A stretch of DNA of 64,000 bases from Campylorhamphus procurvoides (GCA_013396655.1 WBMV01004890.1:32075-96074), one strand, 5' to 3'; numbered from the stretch's first letter, positions 11,285 to 40,397 are shown. Numbers and translations: made by a program. The notes: generated by a model from the letters alone, not told the origin.

Positions 11285-14200
11285 TCAGCTCTTCTTCTTC
11301 TTCAGCATCTCCATGTACGTGCGAAGTGACTTCTGGATGGACTCTTTTGAGATGAAACTGATGAAGTTTTTAATGTCTTCCTCCCGGTGAGCTACCAGGC
11401 GGTCCAACACTGCCTTCCTCATCATGGACTTGGTGAGCTGGCGGGCGTGGTCTGTGGAGAGGACAGCGAGGATGAGGAACATCATCATCCCTGTCCTCAG
11501 CCCTCACCAGCTCTCAGCCACTGCCACAACATGCAGTGGGGAGGAATCTCACAGCAAAGGGCTCTTTAAACCAGCAGGGAAAGGTGTCAGAAAATCCCAC
11601 TGGCTGGAAGCTGAACTGGATAAATTCTCATACAATAAATTATGATTGTACTGCTCAGTGGGGAAATGACTGATCTACTGGCACAGATGACAAGTCATGC
11701 ACCTTCTTCTCCATGTGCCCTCCAGAGCCCAGACTCTTCCCAATAACCCCTCCCAGTGCACAGCCCCGGCCTCAGGACAGCAGTAATCAAACAAAACTCC
11801 TTGTCATTTGAAACTCTAAGCTCCCCCAAACCAATCCCTTCGATCTCTGGCAGGACAGTCTGCTCCTCCCAAATCAAAGCCAGCAGCACTGTCCTCCTGA
11901 GCTCATCCCCGAGCTTGTGCCATTCCACAAGGGTATGTGGATGCTGCTGGAGCTGGAGCTGACTGAGGCCTCAAGCACCTCTCACACACACAGAGCCAGA
12001 TGCAGTGATGTGGCAGCACATCTGTGCAACAGATGTTTTATGCACACCTTCAGTTTACTTCAGCTGTGATGGTGAAATGATGAGTGATCCCCCCTGGACA
12101 CTGGGAACCCCAAACTGCTACAGACACCTCCACCTACACACATCCCTGGCTCTGATTCCAGGGAAGGATCTGCACGGTGCCTCCTGGAAGTCAGGAGAGG
12201 GCACAGCTGAGAAATGCTTCCCACTCTGAGGGGTGAGGTGTCACTCTAACACCAGGTCAGCAAGGGACAAAGGTGGCCTGCAGTGGGATAGCTCAAATCC
12301 AGGCCTGGCTGGCAGAGAGCCCTCTCCCAGCCCAGGACCATGTGCTGCAGTCACAGAGCAGCCCAAACCTGCATGATGTCTGTGCTGTGTGTCTGCCCTC
12401 ACACCCCCATCACTGCCATTCCCAGCTCAGCACAGTGCCAAGAGTTGATCCAGACAACAAAAGCAGTCTGGCAGTCACCCAGGCACTCTCACCCAGCCCA
12501 TTCCCTCAACTCTATGGCAGCTTTCCTGGGCTAACACCTCCTCTGACAGACAGATTCAGTTTGTATCTGGAGCTCAGGCACCTCCACAATTACTCAGCAG
12601 GGCTAGCAGGGCTAGCTGAACTGCAGCCATGTGCCTGCACACCCAGCACAGTGCCCAAGGCTGCTGGGACTGCTGTGCCCAGCTCTCCTACCTCCCAGAC
12701 ACCCACACCTTCCCTTTAAATGGAAACTGTTAGGCAGCTCCCAGGTACCAGCCCTGGCATCTGTCCTTCCCACCCAGATTGGATCCCCTCTTCCTCTGCC
12801 AAAGGTTTACCAGGAAGGGCCAGCCACTGTGCCATGACAGCTGAAGCCTTCTCCAGGAGCTTCTCCTCTGGCACCAGTTCATCCACAAGGCCCAGCTTGA
12901 GGGCCTCGGGTGCAGGGTGGAGGGAGCCCAGCTGGAGGGAGCGCTCAGCGATTCGCTGCCCCACAACATTCACAAACGTGTCCTTAAACCTGTAAGAGAC
13001 AGGAGGGAAAGCCACAGTCAGGGAAAGAAACACCCAGGGGCAGCTCACCCAGACATTGGAGCTGAGAGCACCCTGGTCCCACTGCCCAGGCTCAGGGCTC
13101 TGAACAGCAGCTACAGGCTCAGCCACGCCATGAAAATCATGTGAGAAGAGCCATTTTTGGTATTACCCCAACAGAGTTCTCTCTCCCTCCATGAGAGCTC
13201 CTCACTTCCCCCTCAATGAACAGGTTCTAGCTGTGCCCACCTGCTTTGACATGGGCAAACTTGGTGTGAAAGCTTCTTTCCAACAGCACATTTACAAGCT
13301 CTTAAGGCAACCAAGGGCCCATGCCTCAGTGTATTACTGCCCCTACACCTTCAGAGTTCTCCAGATCACGGGATTTTGCAGGTACACAGCCTGTATCCAG
13401 AGAAAAGCATACTCCCAGACCTAGCCTGACCTGGGAGCACTCCCAGCTTTGGAGAGTTTTGGAGTTGACTGTTGGGTCAGAACTGAGGTCCTTGTTGGTT
13501 AAGGACATGGGGACATTCTGCAACCTGAAAGCTTTTCAGACACCTGCAGGACAGGACTGAAGTGAGGTGCCACCTCCTTCAGCTGCAACTACCTGATCAC
13601 TGACACACCACCTACACCTCCATGACCAGTTAAACTCATTAATGAACTCCTTGAATTCTTTTTAGAGACCTACACATGGCACTAGAAGCGGGAGGCGCTG
13701 GCCTACCAGAAGGGAGCCACAATGCCCAGCTGGGCTTCGTTGAGGCCGATGCTGAATTTGGGGTTCTCTGCCATGATCCTGTAGTCACACGACAAGGCGA
13801 CGAGGCAGCCTCCTGCTGGGCTGGACCCCTGGCAGAGAGAAGGCTGGAGTGAGTCCAAAACATGGCTACAAACATCCCCCACCCTCACTGATCCCTCCAG
13901 AGCAGGGGAGACACCAGGTGACAGAGCAGATGTCCCCCAAAGTTCCGATCACCTGATTTGAAACAGCCCTAAAGAAGATTTCTGATAAGTTTATCAGAAA
14001 TGGTTTGGGTTGGAAGGGACTTTAAACCTGATCTCTTTCCAACCACCCTGTCATGGACAGGGACACCTTTCACTAGACCAGGTTGCTCAGAGCTCCATCC
14101 AACCTGGCCTTGGACACTACCAGGGATGGGGCAGCCACAGCTCCTCTGTGCAACCTGTGTCAGGGCCTGCCCACCCTCACAGGGGAGGATTCCCTCCCAT

Positions 14201-17200
14201 TTGTGACCATCTTTGCCAAGGCTTGGTGCTGCCCAGCCCTGCAAAAGATGCCTGTGGGAAGACTCAGCTGCCTTCAAAGATGGGCTGTGGACAGACACCA
14301 CCAGGAACTGCCAAGGCAGCACTACACTAGAAAATGAAAACAAGACACCAAACATGTAACAACCCATCCACAGACATCAAGATTTCACCAGCACTTCCCT
14401 GCTGGCCAAGAACTACACCTGGAGGAGCAAAACCTGGTGTAAATGCAGAAATGCTGCCACCCCCCAGCAGTGCCTGCAGGTTACATGGAACCTGCAGCAT
14501 CCCATGTTTCCACATCTTCCCACAAACACACAGATTTCACCCAAACACCCCGACAAACGTATTTTCTGGATTTGTTTCATCCTGATTTTTCAGCTGTCTC
14601 TGCCCATGAGGTACAAACAAGCCACAGCAGTGACAGGTGACAAGGAAGGTGGGCCCAAAGGACATACATTGACTGCAGCGACTGTGACCATGTTGGAGCC
14701 GTAGAGGCGGAGCCACAACTCCTGCACGGCTCTCCAGAACTCGCCGTAGTGCTCCATGTTCTTCCCACACATCTCAGTGATGTCCAGGCCAGATGAGAAT
14801 ATTTTGGGGATAGCCTGGAGTTGGGAAAATAGAGAGTCACTGACCACCCTTTAGCCCTTGGCCTGGCAGCCTGAGGAAAGTGATAATTGTGTGTGATATG
14901 AGGGTCTTTTGGGGTTCTGAAAGTCTCCCCCCAGTGCTCCCACAGCCTGGATCATCCCACCACCATGGCCTGCACTGCTGGGACTCTGCTGCCAGCACAG
15001 TTCTCACTGTCAGGGTTCCTGTGTGTGTACATCAGCCACGTAGCACAAAGCCTGCCCTGTCCCATTCCCAGGCACCACCGTGTCCCCACACCAGATCTGA
15101 AAAGAAACACTGGCATCTCCTCCAGGAGATCTCACAGGATGTGTCAGTTTGGCAGATAAGCAGATTTGATTTTCATGACAAAAATCTGCTAGAAAAGGCC
15201 ACAAAAGAAAGACCACAGCTGTTCCAAGAACCCCCTCCCCTCCTCCCAGAGCTGATCAAAGCTGCCTCCGGGCCCTCCTGTGCCAGTGGCCAGTGACCCA
15301 AGAGCCCAAACACGAGCAGGGGACACATACAGATGTAATGATCACACCCCGGCAGGCCCGGTCGTTCTCCAGCTTCTCCAGGCTTATGGAAAACTCAGTG
15401 AGGAAGTCCAGGCTCAGGCTGTTCACTGGGGGGCTCTTGAACTTCATCATGGCAATGCCTGTGCCAGGGTAAACACAGAGATATCAGACTCCCCACCACA
15501 GCAGCACACACTGTCCTGCCCAGGGCAGCTTTATGTGCCTCCCTGTTTCCCTGCTCACCAGACTGTGTCGTCCCACTCCTGGCTCTTTAAAGAGCTCCCA
15601 GAGCTGCAAGGCCAGGGGCAAGGTCCTGCCTTTGCCCAGTGAGCTGGTGCACCTCATATGTCCCAAAGACCTTTGGAGTCACACTGCCCAATGGGTCCTC
15701 TCTCTCTGGGCTCAACAGACAAGGTCAACCCTGCAGTTTCTGTCCCAGCAAACAACCTAGCCTGTCAAACACATCTGTCTGAGCCTGCCAGCACCATGGG
15801 AAGTGCTCTGAGCCCCTGTCCTCTCCCCAGCAGCCCTACCCTGCCCCAAAAGGTGCTCCCCCAGTGCTTAGTCTGGGTGTTGCAACCATGCCTGGGGACA
15901 GCCTGAGGACACACCCAGGGGCCTGAAGGCAGGAACTGGGAAGCCACAAGAAGAGGCACCTTTTGTTCTGTGCAGGGACGTTGCCCCATGACAGCTATTC
16001 CTGGTAGCAGAAATTCCCAACAGCTGTTCCCTGAAGGGGCACTGCCACCCCACCAGGTGCCCAGAGCAGGGACATCACAGAGGGGACAGTGACAGCCTGG
16101 GTTTGCTTGTGGGCATTCCAGCAGCACCAGCCACCTGAAGTGCCCATGACCAGCGATGCTTCCAACCCCAAACACCTCCCTCCAAAGGTCCTAGCAGCTG
16201 CAGCTGAAACATCTGGGCCTTTGGTGGCACTCCATGCCCAGGGCCACAAAGGGCAGCGACAGAAGGGACCCTGCCTGTGCCCCACAATGCCCAGGGGCCG
16301 AGGGTGGCACCGCCATACCTGAGCTCTCGTCCAGGTCCACCTGGATCTTGTTGTTGCTGAAGGCACGGCCTGGGGTGAGCGGGAGGCCGGGGGGCTGGCG
16401 GGGGGCCCTGCCCCACACTGCTGGGCGGCAGCACAGGGACAGCACACCTGGGGGACACAGGCAGGTAGGGATGGGCATGGCACCCCTGGCCCCCATGGGC
16501 CAGGACAGGGGGGCACATGGGGACACCCTGACACAGTGAAGGGGGATATAGGGACACCCCAACCCACTATGGGGCCACCCTGACACAGTGAAGGGGGATA
16601 TAGGGACAATCCAATCCACAGTGGGGGACATGAGAGACACTATGGCACACTGAAGAAGGGTGTGGGGACATCCCTCCCCACAGTGAGGGACACGGAGCAC
16701 ACTCTGGCTCACTGAAGGAGGAGAGAGGGACAACCCAGCCCACAATGGCAGACACCCTGACCCACTGAAGGGGGATACTGGGGCACCTATATAGGGTTAT
16801 AGGGATATAGGGACAGCCCACGGTGGGGGCCACATGGGGAACCCCCTGACTCACTGAAGGGGGATACAGGGACACCTCAGCCCACAGTGGGGGCCACATG
16901 GGCCACCCTGACCCACAGAAGAGGGATACAGGGACTCCTATATAGGGTTATAGGGATCTAGGGACAGCCCACAGTGGGGGCCACATGGGCCACCCTGACC
17001 CACAGAAGAGGGATACAGGGACTCCTATATAGGGTTATAGGGATCTAGGGACAGCCCACAGTGGGGGCCACATGGGCCACCCTGACCCACAGAAGAGGGA
17101 TACAGGGACTCCTATATAGGGTTATAGGGATCTAGGGACAGCCCACAGTGGGGGCCACATGGGGAACAACCTGACCCACTGAAGGAGGGTGTGGGGACAC

Positions 17201-17365
17201 CCCAAACCTGCGGCAGGGGGACACGCAGGACACCCGCGCAGCGAACGCAGGGGTGCCCCGGCGAGGCAGCCGGGGGTGTGGGGGGCAGGCGGAGCCCCCG
17301 GCGGGGCGGGGCCCGGGCGCACCTGAGCGGGCGATCCGCCGACCCAGGGTCCGCACCGCCGCCAT
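11285..17365 (-). CDS. ECI1: Enoyl-CoA delta isomerase 1, mitochondrial (ECI1), complete, 7 coding exons, 304 aa
   Basis: Moves the double bond of 3-enoyl-CoA to trans-2-enoyl-CoA so that unsaturated fatty acids can enter mitochondrial beta-oxidation. Exons on the minus strand: 17365-17323, 16447-16319, 15458-15331, 14814-14668, 13828-13707, 12989-12811, 11451-11285; the frame closes exactly at 305 codons including stop. The N-terminus is Arg-rich and non-acidic (MAAVRTLGRRIARSG onwards), a fitting mitochondrial presequence of about 40 residues before FSNNKIQVDL. The crotonase fold is seen in FSSGLDITEM (oxyanion-hole loop), NGSSPAGGCLVAL (second oxyanion loop) and GLNEAQLGIVAPFW, where E180 is the expected catalytic Glu. 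The C-terminus KKKKS is lysine-rich and lacks a peroxisomal SKL, so it is the mitochondrial form and not ECI2. The human protein has 302 aa. Confidence 0.95.
13990..14250 (-). mobile_element. CR1 LINE fragment (3' end) in ECI1 intron 4
   Basis: GGTTTGGGTTGGAAGGGAC, then CAGGTTGCTCAGAGC and CCAACCTGGCCTTGGACAC, is the reverse complement of the avian CR1 3' region. No reverse transcriptase frame survives. It is 5'-truncated, as CR1 copies usually are. Confidence 0.9.
16500..17195. repeat. Minisatellite in ECI1 intron 1 with an 87-bp core array
   Basis: The motifs GGGGGATA, CAGCCCACAGTGGGGGCCACATGG and CACCCTGACCCAC recur throughout. From about 16,910 to 17,150 the unit GAGGGATACAGGG...GGGCCACCCTGACC repeats at 16,921, 17,008 and 17,095, exactly 87 bases apart and almost identical, implying recent expansion. 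More diverged shorter units lie to the left. Confidence 0.9.
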
Positions 17366-17530
17366 CTTGCGCCGTGCCTCAAGGGGACGGGGGCGGGGCT
17401 TGAGGGGCGGGGCCACCCTAGCCCCGCCCCCTCCAAGGTTGACACGGCACAGCCCGTCTCCCCTGTAGCCTCGGCCACGGGTCCGAAACCACGCCCATTT
17501 CTAGCACGAAGCCCCGCCCACGCCCCGAGG
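17220..17530. promoter_or_regulatory. ECI1: CpG-rich ECI1 promoter and first exon
   Basis: The DNA around the ECI1 start codon (17,363-17,365) is CpG-dense, with GGGGCGGGGC-type Sp1 boxes at about 17,390-17,412 just upstream on the ECI1 strand. No TATA box is visible. This is a typical housekeeping promoter, consistent with a beta-oxidation enzyme. Confidence 0.55.
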
Positions 17531-17564
17531 TGCGCCGCGTGCGTGCTGCCGCCTCGTGGTGGCC

Positions 17565-17970
17565 TCCCTGTACTGCAGGGACTGCCTGTACTGATTGTAC
17601 TGCCTGCACTGCCTGTACTGCCCTGCCTGTACTGCCTTTATTGCCCTGCCTGTACTGCAGGGACTGCCTGTACTGCCTGCACTGCCTGCACTGATTGTAC
17701 TGCCTGTACTGCCCTGCCTGTACTGCAGGGACTGCCTGTACTGATTGTAGTGCCCTGCCTGCACTGCCTGTACTGCAGGGACTGCCTGGACTGCCTGGAC
17801 TGCAGGGACTGCCTGGACTGCAGGGACTGATTGTAGTGCCTGTACTGACTGCACTGACTGCACTGCCTGTACTGCCTGCACTGCCTGGACTGACTGTACA
17901 GACTGCCCTGCTTGTACTGCCCTGCCTGCACGGCCTGTACAGACTGCATTTCCCACCCTGCCTGCACAAT
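17565..17970. repeat. CTGYACTGC / ACTGCCTG minisatellite between ECI1 and PTX4
   Basis: About 400 bases of 9-12-base units (CTGTACTGC, CTGCACTGC, CAGGGACTGC) fill the interval between the divergent ECI1 and PTX4 genes. The array keeps frames open on both strands (poly Gln-Tyr-Arg or Cys-Leu-Tyr-type peptides) that have no domain and are not genes. Confidence 0.9.
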
Positions 17971-18217
17971 TCTACCTGCCCTGCATCGAGCCCCGTGCCC
18001 AGGGTCCCCCGCACACCTTTCCCCACCCCACAGCCCAGCAGCCCCTGCCTGGCCCCAGCCCCGGGAGCTCTGTGCCGGGGCCAGCCGCCCCCGCAGAGTG
18101 CTGGCCCGGGGCCGCGGGTTGGGAGCCCCGGAGCTGGGCCGTGCCAGCGGGGGCTGCAGATCTCATCACGGTAGAGGCTGCCCGCAGGCAGAAAGCGCTG
18201 CAGCATCCGGCAGCGGG

Positions 18218-19700
18218 ATGGTGGGGATGGCATTGCCCCTCTGCCTGCTCCTCGCTGTCACCCTGCAGGGTGGCCTGACCCAGTCCCCGGGACCCCCGGG
18301 ACCCCCGGCCCGCCCCGGCCCCTTGCTCCTGCGGCTGCGGCGCCTGGAGGAGCAGGTGGGTGCCCGGGGAGGGGGCGATGCCCAGCCTGTGCCAGGGGGG
18401 CACTCGGCATTTTGGGTTGGGCAGGGACCCGGCGTGGGGATGTGGGTCCACCCCACCTCATCCCAGTCCTTTGCAGTTTCTCCGTCTCCAGGAGGTGACG
18501 CTGACCCATCTCCAGAGCATCGCCAGCAACTACAACATCTCCTACAACATCGACGGGCGCTTCCAGGAGCTGGCGGAGCAGGCGGAGGCGGCTGTCGCTG
18601 CCCGAGCCGCCCTGGGCGCCGAGCTGGCCCGCCTGGCCACCACGGGCCGGAGGCTGCACCGCCGGCTGAAGCGGCTGGAGGGGACACTGGGTGCCCTGAG
18701 CACCATGGTGCAGGCTGGCACCACGCCACACGGCCTGCCTGACACTGCCCGGGGACGGGGCAGCCACCCGGAGCGGGAGCCACCAGTTGAGCCTGTCCCC
18801 AGCACCGCCGTCCCTCGGCGCCCAAAGACGAGGCGGTGGCAGCAGCGCCGGCAGGAGGAAGGGCACTGGCTACCGGCTGATGCCAGGCTTGGTGGAGCAT
18901 CCCCAGAACAGGCAGAGACCCCTCGTGATGCAGCACCAGCACCCCAGGCCGCGGCAGCGGTGCTCCCCGCTGTGACCGTGGTCCCCCAGCAGCAGCCCCC
19001 AGCCCCCCGGCAGCCAGGAGAGGGTAGGTACGGCCCCCTGTCCCCGGTGCCCACCTCCCCTGCCTGCCCCACCGGTGCCGCCCTGCTCTTCCCCAACACC
19101 TCGGCCGAGCACGGGGCTGTCCTGGAGCTGGGGCCACACCGGGGGCTGCGGGCACTGTCCCTCTGCTCCTGGCTGGCCACCGCAGCCCCCCGCCTCGGTG
19201 CCCTCCTCTCCTACTCCACCCGGGAGGGGCTCAGCGAGCTGGCCGTGCTTGGCCACGGCGTGGATCTCCGCGGCTCCGCACGCTTCATCCTGGGGGACGG
19301 GCGATTTCGGGAGCTCCCTGCGCTGCCGCTCCTGGATGGCAAGTGGCACCACCTGTGCCTCACCTGGTCCTCCGGCCAGGGCCAGTACCGCTTCTACGTG
19401 GACAGGAGGCTGCTGGCTGCCGGCTCCGGCTTCCAGCGGGGCTATGAAATTCGCCCTGGGGGCTCGCTGGTGCTGGGAAGGGAGCAGGGCCGCCCCGGCA
19501 AGGACTTTGGCACTGCGGGAGCTTTTGTGGGTCACCTGGCTGGCTTTGCTCTCTGGAGACGGGCTCTCCTGCCCGGAGAGGTGGCCAGGATGGCGACGGG
19601 GCGAGGGCTGCCCCGTGGCCCCCTCCTCACGCTGGCCGAAGCCTCCCTGCAGGGCGGGGTGCAGAGGGTGGCGTGTCCCTGCCACCAGCCCTGCCTGTGA
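18218..19700 (+). CDS. PTX4: Pentraxin 4-like long pentraxin (PTX4), 2 coding exons, 453 aa
   Basis: Predicted secreted long pentraxin; its role is poorly known. Exons 18218-18355 and 18477-19700 join in phase 0. The signal peptide is MVGMALPLCLLLAVTLQ; a second Met at residue 4 is an alternative start. A Pro/Gly spacer and a heptad-rich coiled coil follow (about 36-130: LRRLEEQ, LQSIASNYNISYNIDGRFQELAEQ), then a low-complexity Pro/Gln/Ala linker, then the pentraxin domain (about 245-453). The pentraxin signature H-x-C-x-[ST]-W-x-[ST] is exact in HHLCLTWSS near residue 338. The usual second calcium-site triad Glu-Gln-Asp reads EQG, so calcium binding may be weakened. Placement immediately upstream of CLCN7 is the human PTX4 neighbourhood, which decides the assignment over NPTX or PTX3. 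No acceptor AG exists to support a further intron at 19,024. Confidence 0.88.
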
Positions 19701-19866
19701 CGAGCCTGGCGACAGGAACGGTGCCGGCACGACCTGCATCCTCCCGGGGCGATGGGACACCCAGCAGGGAGGACACCCCAGGGCCGGGAGCACCGGGAAA
19801 GGGGCCTTGGCAGCCAGGATGGCAGAGGTGGGACCGCTCCCGGAGGATGTACAGCCCATCCTTCCT

Positions 19867-19872
19867 ATTAAA
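19867..19872 (+). terminator. PTX4: PTX4 poly(A) signal candidate (ATTAAA)
   Basis: ATTAAA lies 167 bases after the PTX4 stop, before the CpG-rich CLCN7 promoter begins. It is a common variant hexamer. Confidence 0.5.
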
Positions 19873-20420
19873 ATGCTCCGGACAGCGGAGAAACCTCACT
19901 GATCCCGTCCTGCTCTTCCCTGTGGCGCTCGGTGCCACCTGCCATGGGTCAGGAGCTGAGCCCGGGGTGGGTCACGCGTGGGTCACCCGTGTCGCTCGTC
20001 CCCTGTCCCTGAGTCAGAGCGGGGCCAGCGGAGCACGGGACAGCCCGTGACCGAGGTGACAGCCCGTGACCGCGGTGACAGCACGGGACCGCGGTGACAC
20101 AGCGCTGCCGTCGGTGCCCGCGGGCTGCTCAGCGAGGCGGGGATGTGGGGTGGCGGAGAGGCAGGTCGGGCGAAGCACACCCGAATTCCGTGTCCGGAGA
20201 GCTGGGGCAGCGCCGGCTCCGGCCGGTCCCGGAGCCCCGTGTCCCCTCAGTTCCGTGTCCCCGGAGGCCCGTGTCCCCAGAGCCCCGTGCTGCCGAATGA
20301 GTGTACGTGGGGCAAAGCCTCGCGGTGGCCCCAAACCTCCCAGGCCGCCGTCACCCTGGCCCCGGCCGGCCCATCCCATCCCATCCCACCCCGAGCGCCC
20401 CCCTGTGCCGCGCTCGCGGA

Positions 20421-20440
20421 ACTACAACTCCCATGGTGCC
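20421..20440 (+). promoter_or_regulatory. CLCN7: ZNF143/Staf-type element ACTACAACTCCCA
   Basis: ACTACAACTCCCATGGTGCC closely matches the vertebrate promoter motif ACTACAATTCCCAGNATGC bound by ZNF143. It lies 121-140 bases upstream of the CLCN7 start codon. Occupancy is inferred from the motif only. Confidence 0.6.
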
Positions 20441-20465
20441 CCGGGGCGGCCCCGGCGGCGTGCCG

Positions 20466-20475
20466 GTCACGTGAC
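20466..20475 (+). promoter_or_regulatory. CLCN7: CLEAR-type E-box GTCACGTGAC
   Basis: This is a perfect 10-base palindrome identical to the core of the CLEAR element bound by TFEB/TFE3 in lysosomal gene promoters. It lies 86-95 bases upstream of the CLCN7 ATG, the usual place. CLCN7 is a lysosomal gene, so the site is functionally sensible. Confidence 0.75.
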
Positions 20476-20487
20476 CGCGGCGGGGCG

Positions 20488-20497
20488 GTCACATGAG
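20488..20497 (-). promoter_or_regulatory. CLCN7: M-box-like E-box CTCATGTGAC (minus strand)
   Basis: GTCACATGAG on the plus strand reads CTCATGTGAC on the minus strand, containing TCATGTGA, the M-box type of MITF/TFE site. It is 22 bases centre-to-centre from the CLEAR palindrome, about two helical turns. Confidence 0.6.
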
Positions 20498-20560
20498 CGG
20501 GCGGCGGGGCCGGTCCCGGGGCCGGTGTCGGTGTCGGTGTCGCCGCCGCCCCTGCCCCGC

Positions 20561-38703
<18,143 letters not shown>

Positions 38704-39259
38704 TGCAGTGCTGCCCAGCAGAGACATGTCCTGGTCCCTCGGAGCTGAGGACCCCCTTTTGCAGGAGGTGGGGGGAAGACTGGGCCAGGCTGTGCAGGCA
38801 GTGCCTGGAGCACTGGCATGGCCGTGCTGCCCTGGCTCTCCTGCCCGTTGCTGCCTTCCCATGTCTGCTGCCTCCTCACCCCTTCCTCTGCTTCCTCAAG
38901 GGATCAAAATGCACCCTTGGCTCTGTTAGCTCCTGGGATAGGCTCTCCCTGAGGGTTGGGTGAAGGCTGAAGGGTTCCAGGGGCAGCAGAACCGCCCTGC
39001 TGAGTTGGGCATAGTCCTCTGCCATGCCATGCCCTGTGGCCTCTGTTGCCTCATCCACCCAGCACAGACTGTCTGGTACCTAGCCCCAGCTTCAGGGCCT
39101 GGGAGGGGGAGCAAAGGGGACATGATGGGGCTCCCTCCTTTCCCCAGGGCCCCATTCCCCCCTGCCCTGTGCTGGCTGGGTCAGACTGAGCTCTGGGGTA
39201 GGTTCTTGCCTCCCTTGCCCTCAGTCTGGAGGAGGGGGCCATGCCCTGCTTGGCTGTGC

Positions 39260-39265
39260 AATAAA
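39260..39265 (+). terminator. CLCN7: CLCN7 poly(A) signal, proximal (AATAAA)
   Basis: AATAAA lies 557 bases after the CLCN7 stop codon. A second AATAAA at 39,753-39,758 is followed by GT/T-rich sequence (TCTGTTTGTACTTTTATTG) and may serve as a distal site, giving two 3' UTR lengths. Confidence 0.7.
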
Positions 39266-39752
39266 AGGGCTCCCATGGTTCTGCAGCTGCCGCCTCTCAC
39301 TCTTTTTTGGTTCCCTCAGCCGCTCTGACCCCAACCCAGCTGGGGGAAGACACCCCTGGGGTTTGGGGTAGGGATGGGGAGGTGAGAGCTGCCTGCCCTG
39401 GGGCTTTGTTGGTCCTGCAGCCTGTGCCCCTCTGCCACTCCTGCCACCATTGCTGCTCCCCTCCTCCCACTCTGGGGTCCAGAGTCACTCCTGGGGCTTG
39501 TTCTGGCCCTTTCCTGCAGCCTGGGACCTGCCAGGCACCCCAAATCCCACCACCAGCCCTGGATCTTTTCAGGGGTTGGGAGCAAACCCTGCATTCTTTT
39601 GGGTGATCAGGTGGTCTCCAGCCCTGACACCTCAATCCTCCCATCCTTCCTCTTCTCCTTGGCATTGCCCCCTGCCCTGGGACTGCACCCTCCCCACTTG
39701 GGCAGGGCAACCTGGTGTCTGGAGGGGCTTTCAACTGTGGGATCTGTGCTGA

Positions 39753-39758
39753 AATAAA
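39753..39758 (+). terminator. CLCN7: CLCN7 poly(A) signal, distal (AATAAA)
   Basis: AATAAAGTCTGTTTGTACTT combines a canonical hexamer and a U-rich downstream element. It would extend the CLCN7 3' UTR to about 1.07 kb, still 600 bases short of the convergent PERCC1 end. Confidence 0.55.
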
Positions 39759-40391
39759 GTCTGTTTGTACTTTTATTGTGGTGCTGCCTGTCTCTTGCTT
39801 CCCTTCTTCCTCTGGGGTCACTGCCCAGACTTGGTGTCTCCTTGGGACTCAGCTGAGCCCTGTCCCCACTGCTGCTACTGGGACGTGGCACAAGCTGACC
39901 CCCAGCACGACTGGAGCGCTCAAGGCAGGGGGTAGCTGCCCCTTCCCGGGTGTTTTCCCCTTTCAAGGCCAACAAAGAGCCACCACAAAGCAGGGGATGC
40001 CTGGGCTGGGCCCTGGTAACAGCCAGGTCTGGGGCTGGGGCCGTGGGGAAGGACCAGCTCTGCTTTCCCATGTGGCTCCGGATGGATCCCTGGCTGTGCC
40101 GTGGGGCAGGGGAGCCCTGGGGGTCCCCGAGGGGGTGATGGGTCCCCACGGGGTGCTGGCAGCCCCGGGTGCTTTATGAGGCCCTGTGTTGCCCTTTGCC
40201 CCGGTGCAGCCGAGATAAGGGATGGGATCCACCGCCTTGTGCCGCAGAGTAAACATGGGCTGCTGGCTCCTGCCGGCTCCCTGCTGCCCCTGAGGGCCAC
40301 GCCAAGCCACGGCCCTTTGTCACCGGCAGTGGGGACACCACGGTGGTGGGTGGCAAAGGACACCACACGTGCTGGCGCCTGGTGGGAGCCA

Positions 40392-40397
40392 TTTATT
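40392..40397 (-). terminator. PERCC1: PERCC1 poly(A) signal (AATAAA on the minus strand)
   Basis: TTTATT on the plus strand is AATAAA on the PERCC1 strand, 119 bases beyond the PERCC1 stop codon. This gives a compact 3' UTR. Confidence 0.65.

Noticed and set aside
17418..18233. A 271-codon minus-strand frame and several others across the ACTGC minisatellite
   Set aside because: They exist because the repeat lacks stop codons; composition is repetitive Gln-Tyr-Arg or Cys-Leu-Tyr and no domain is present.
19024..19083. A second intron in PTX4 starting at GGTAGGTACG
   Set aside because: No acceptor AG occurs before the pentraxin domain begins, and the frame is open straight through.
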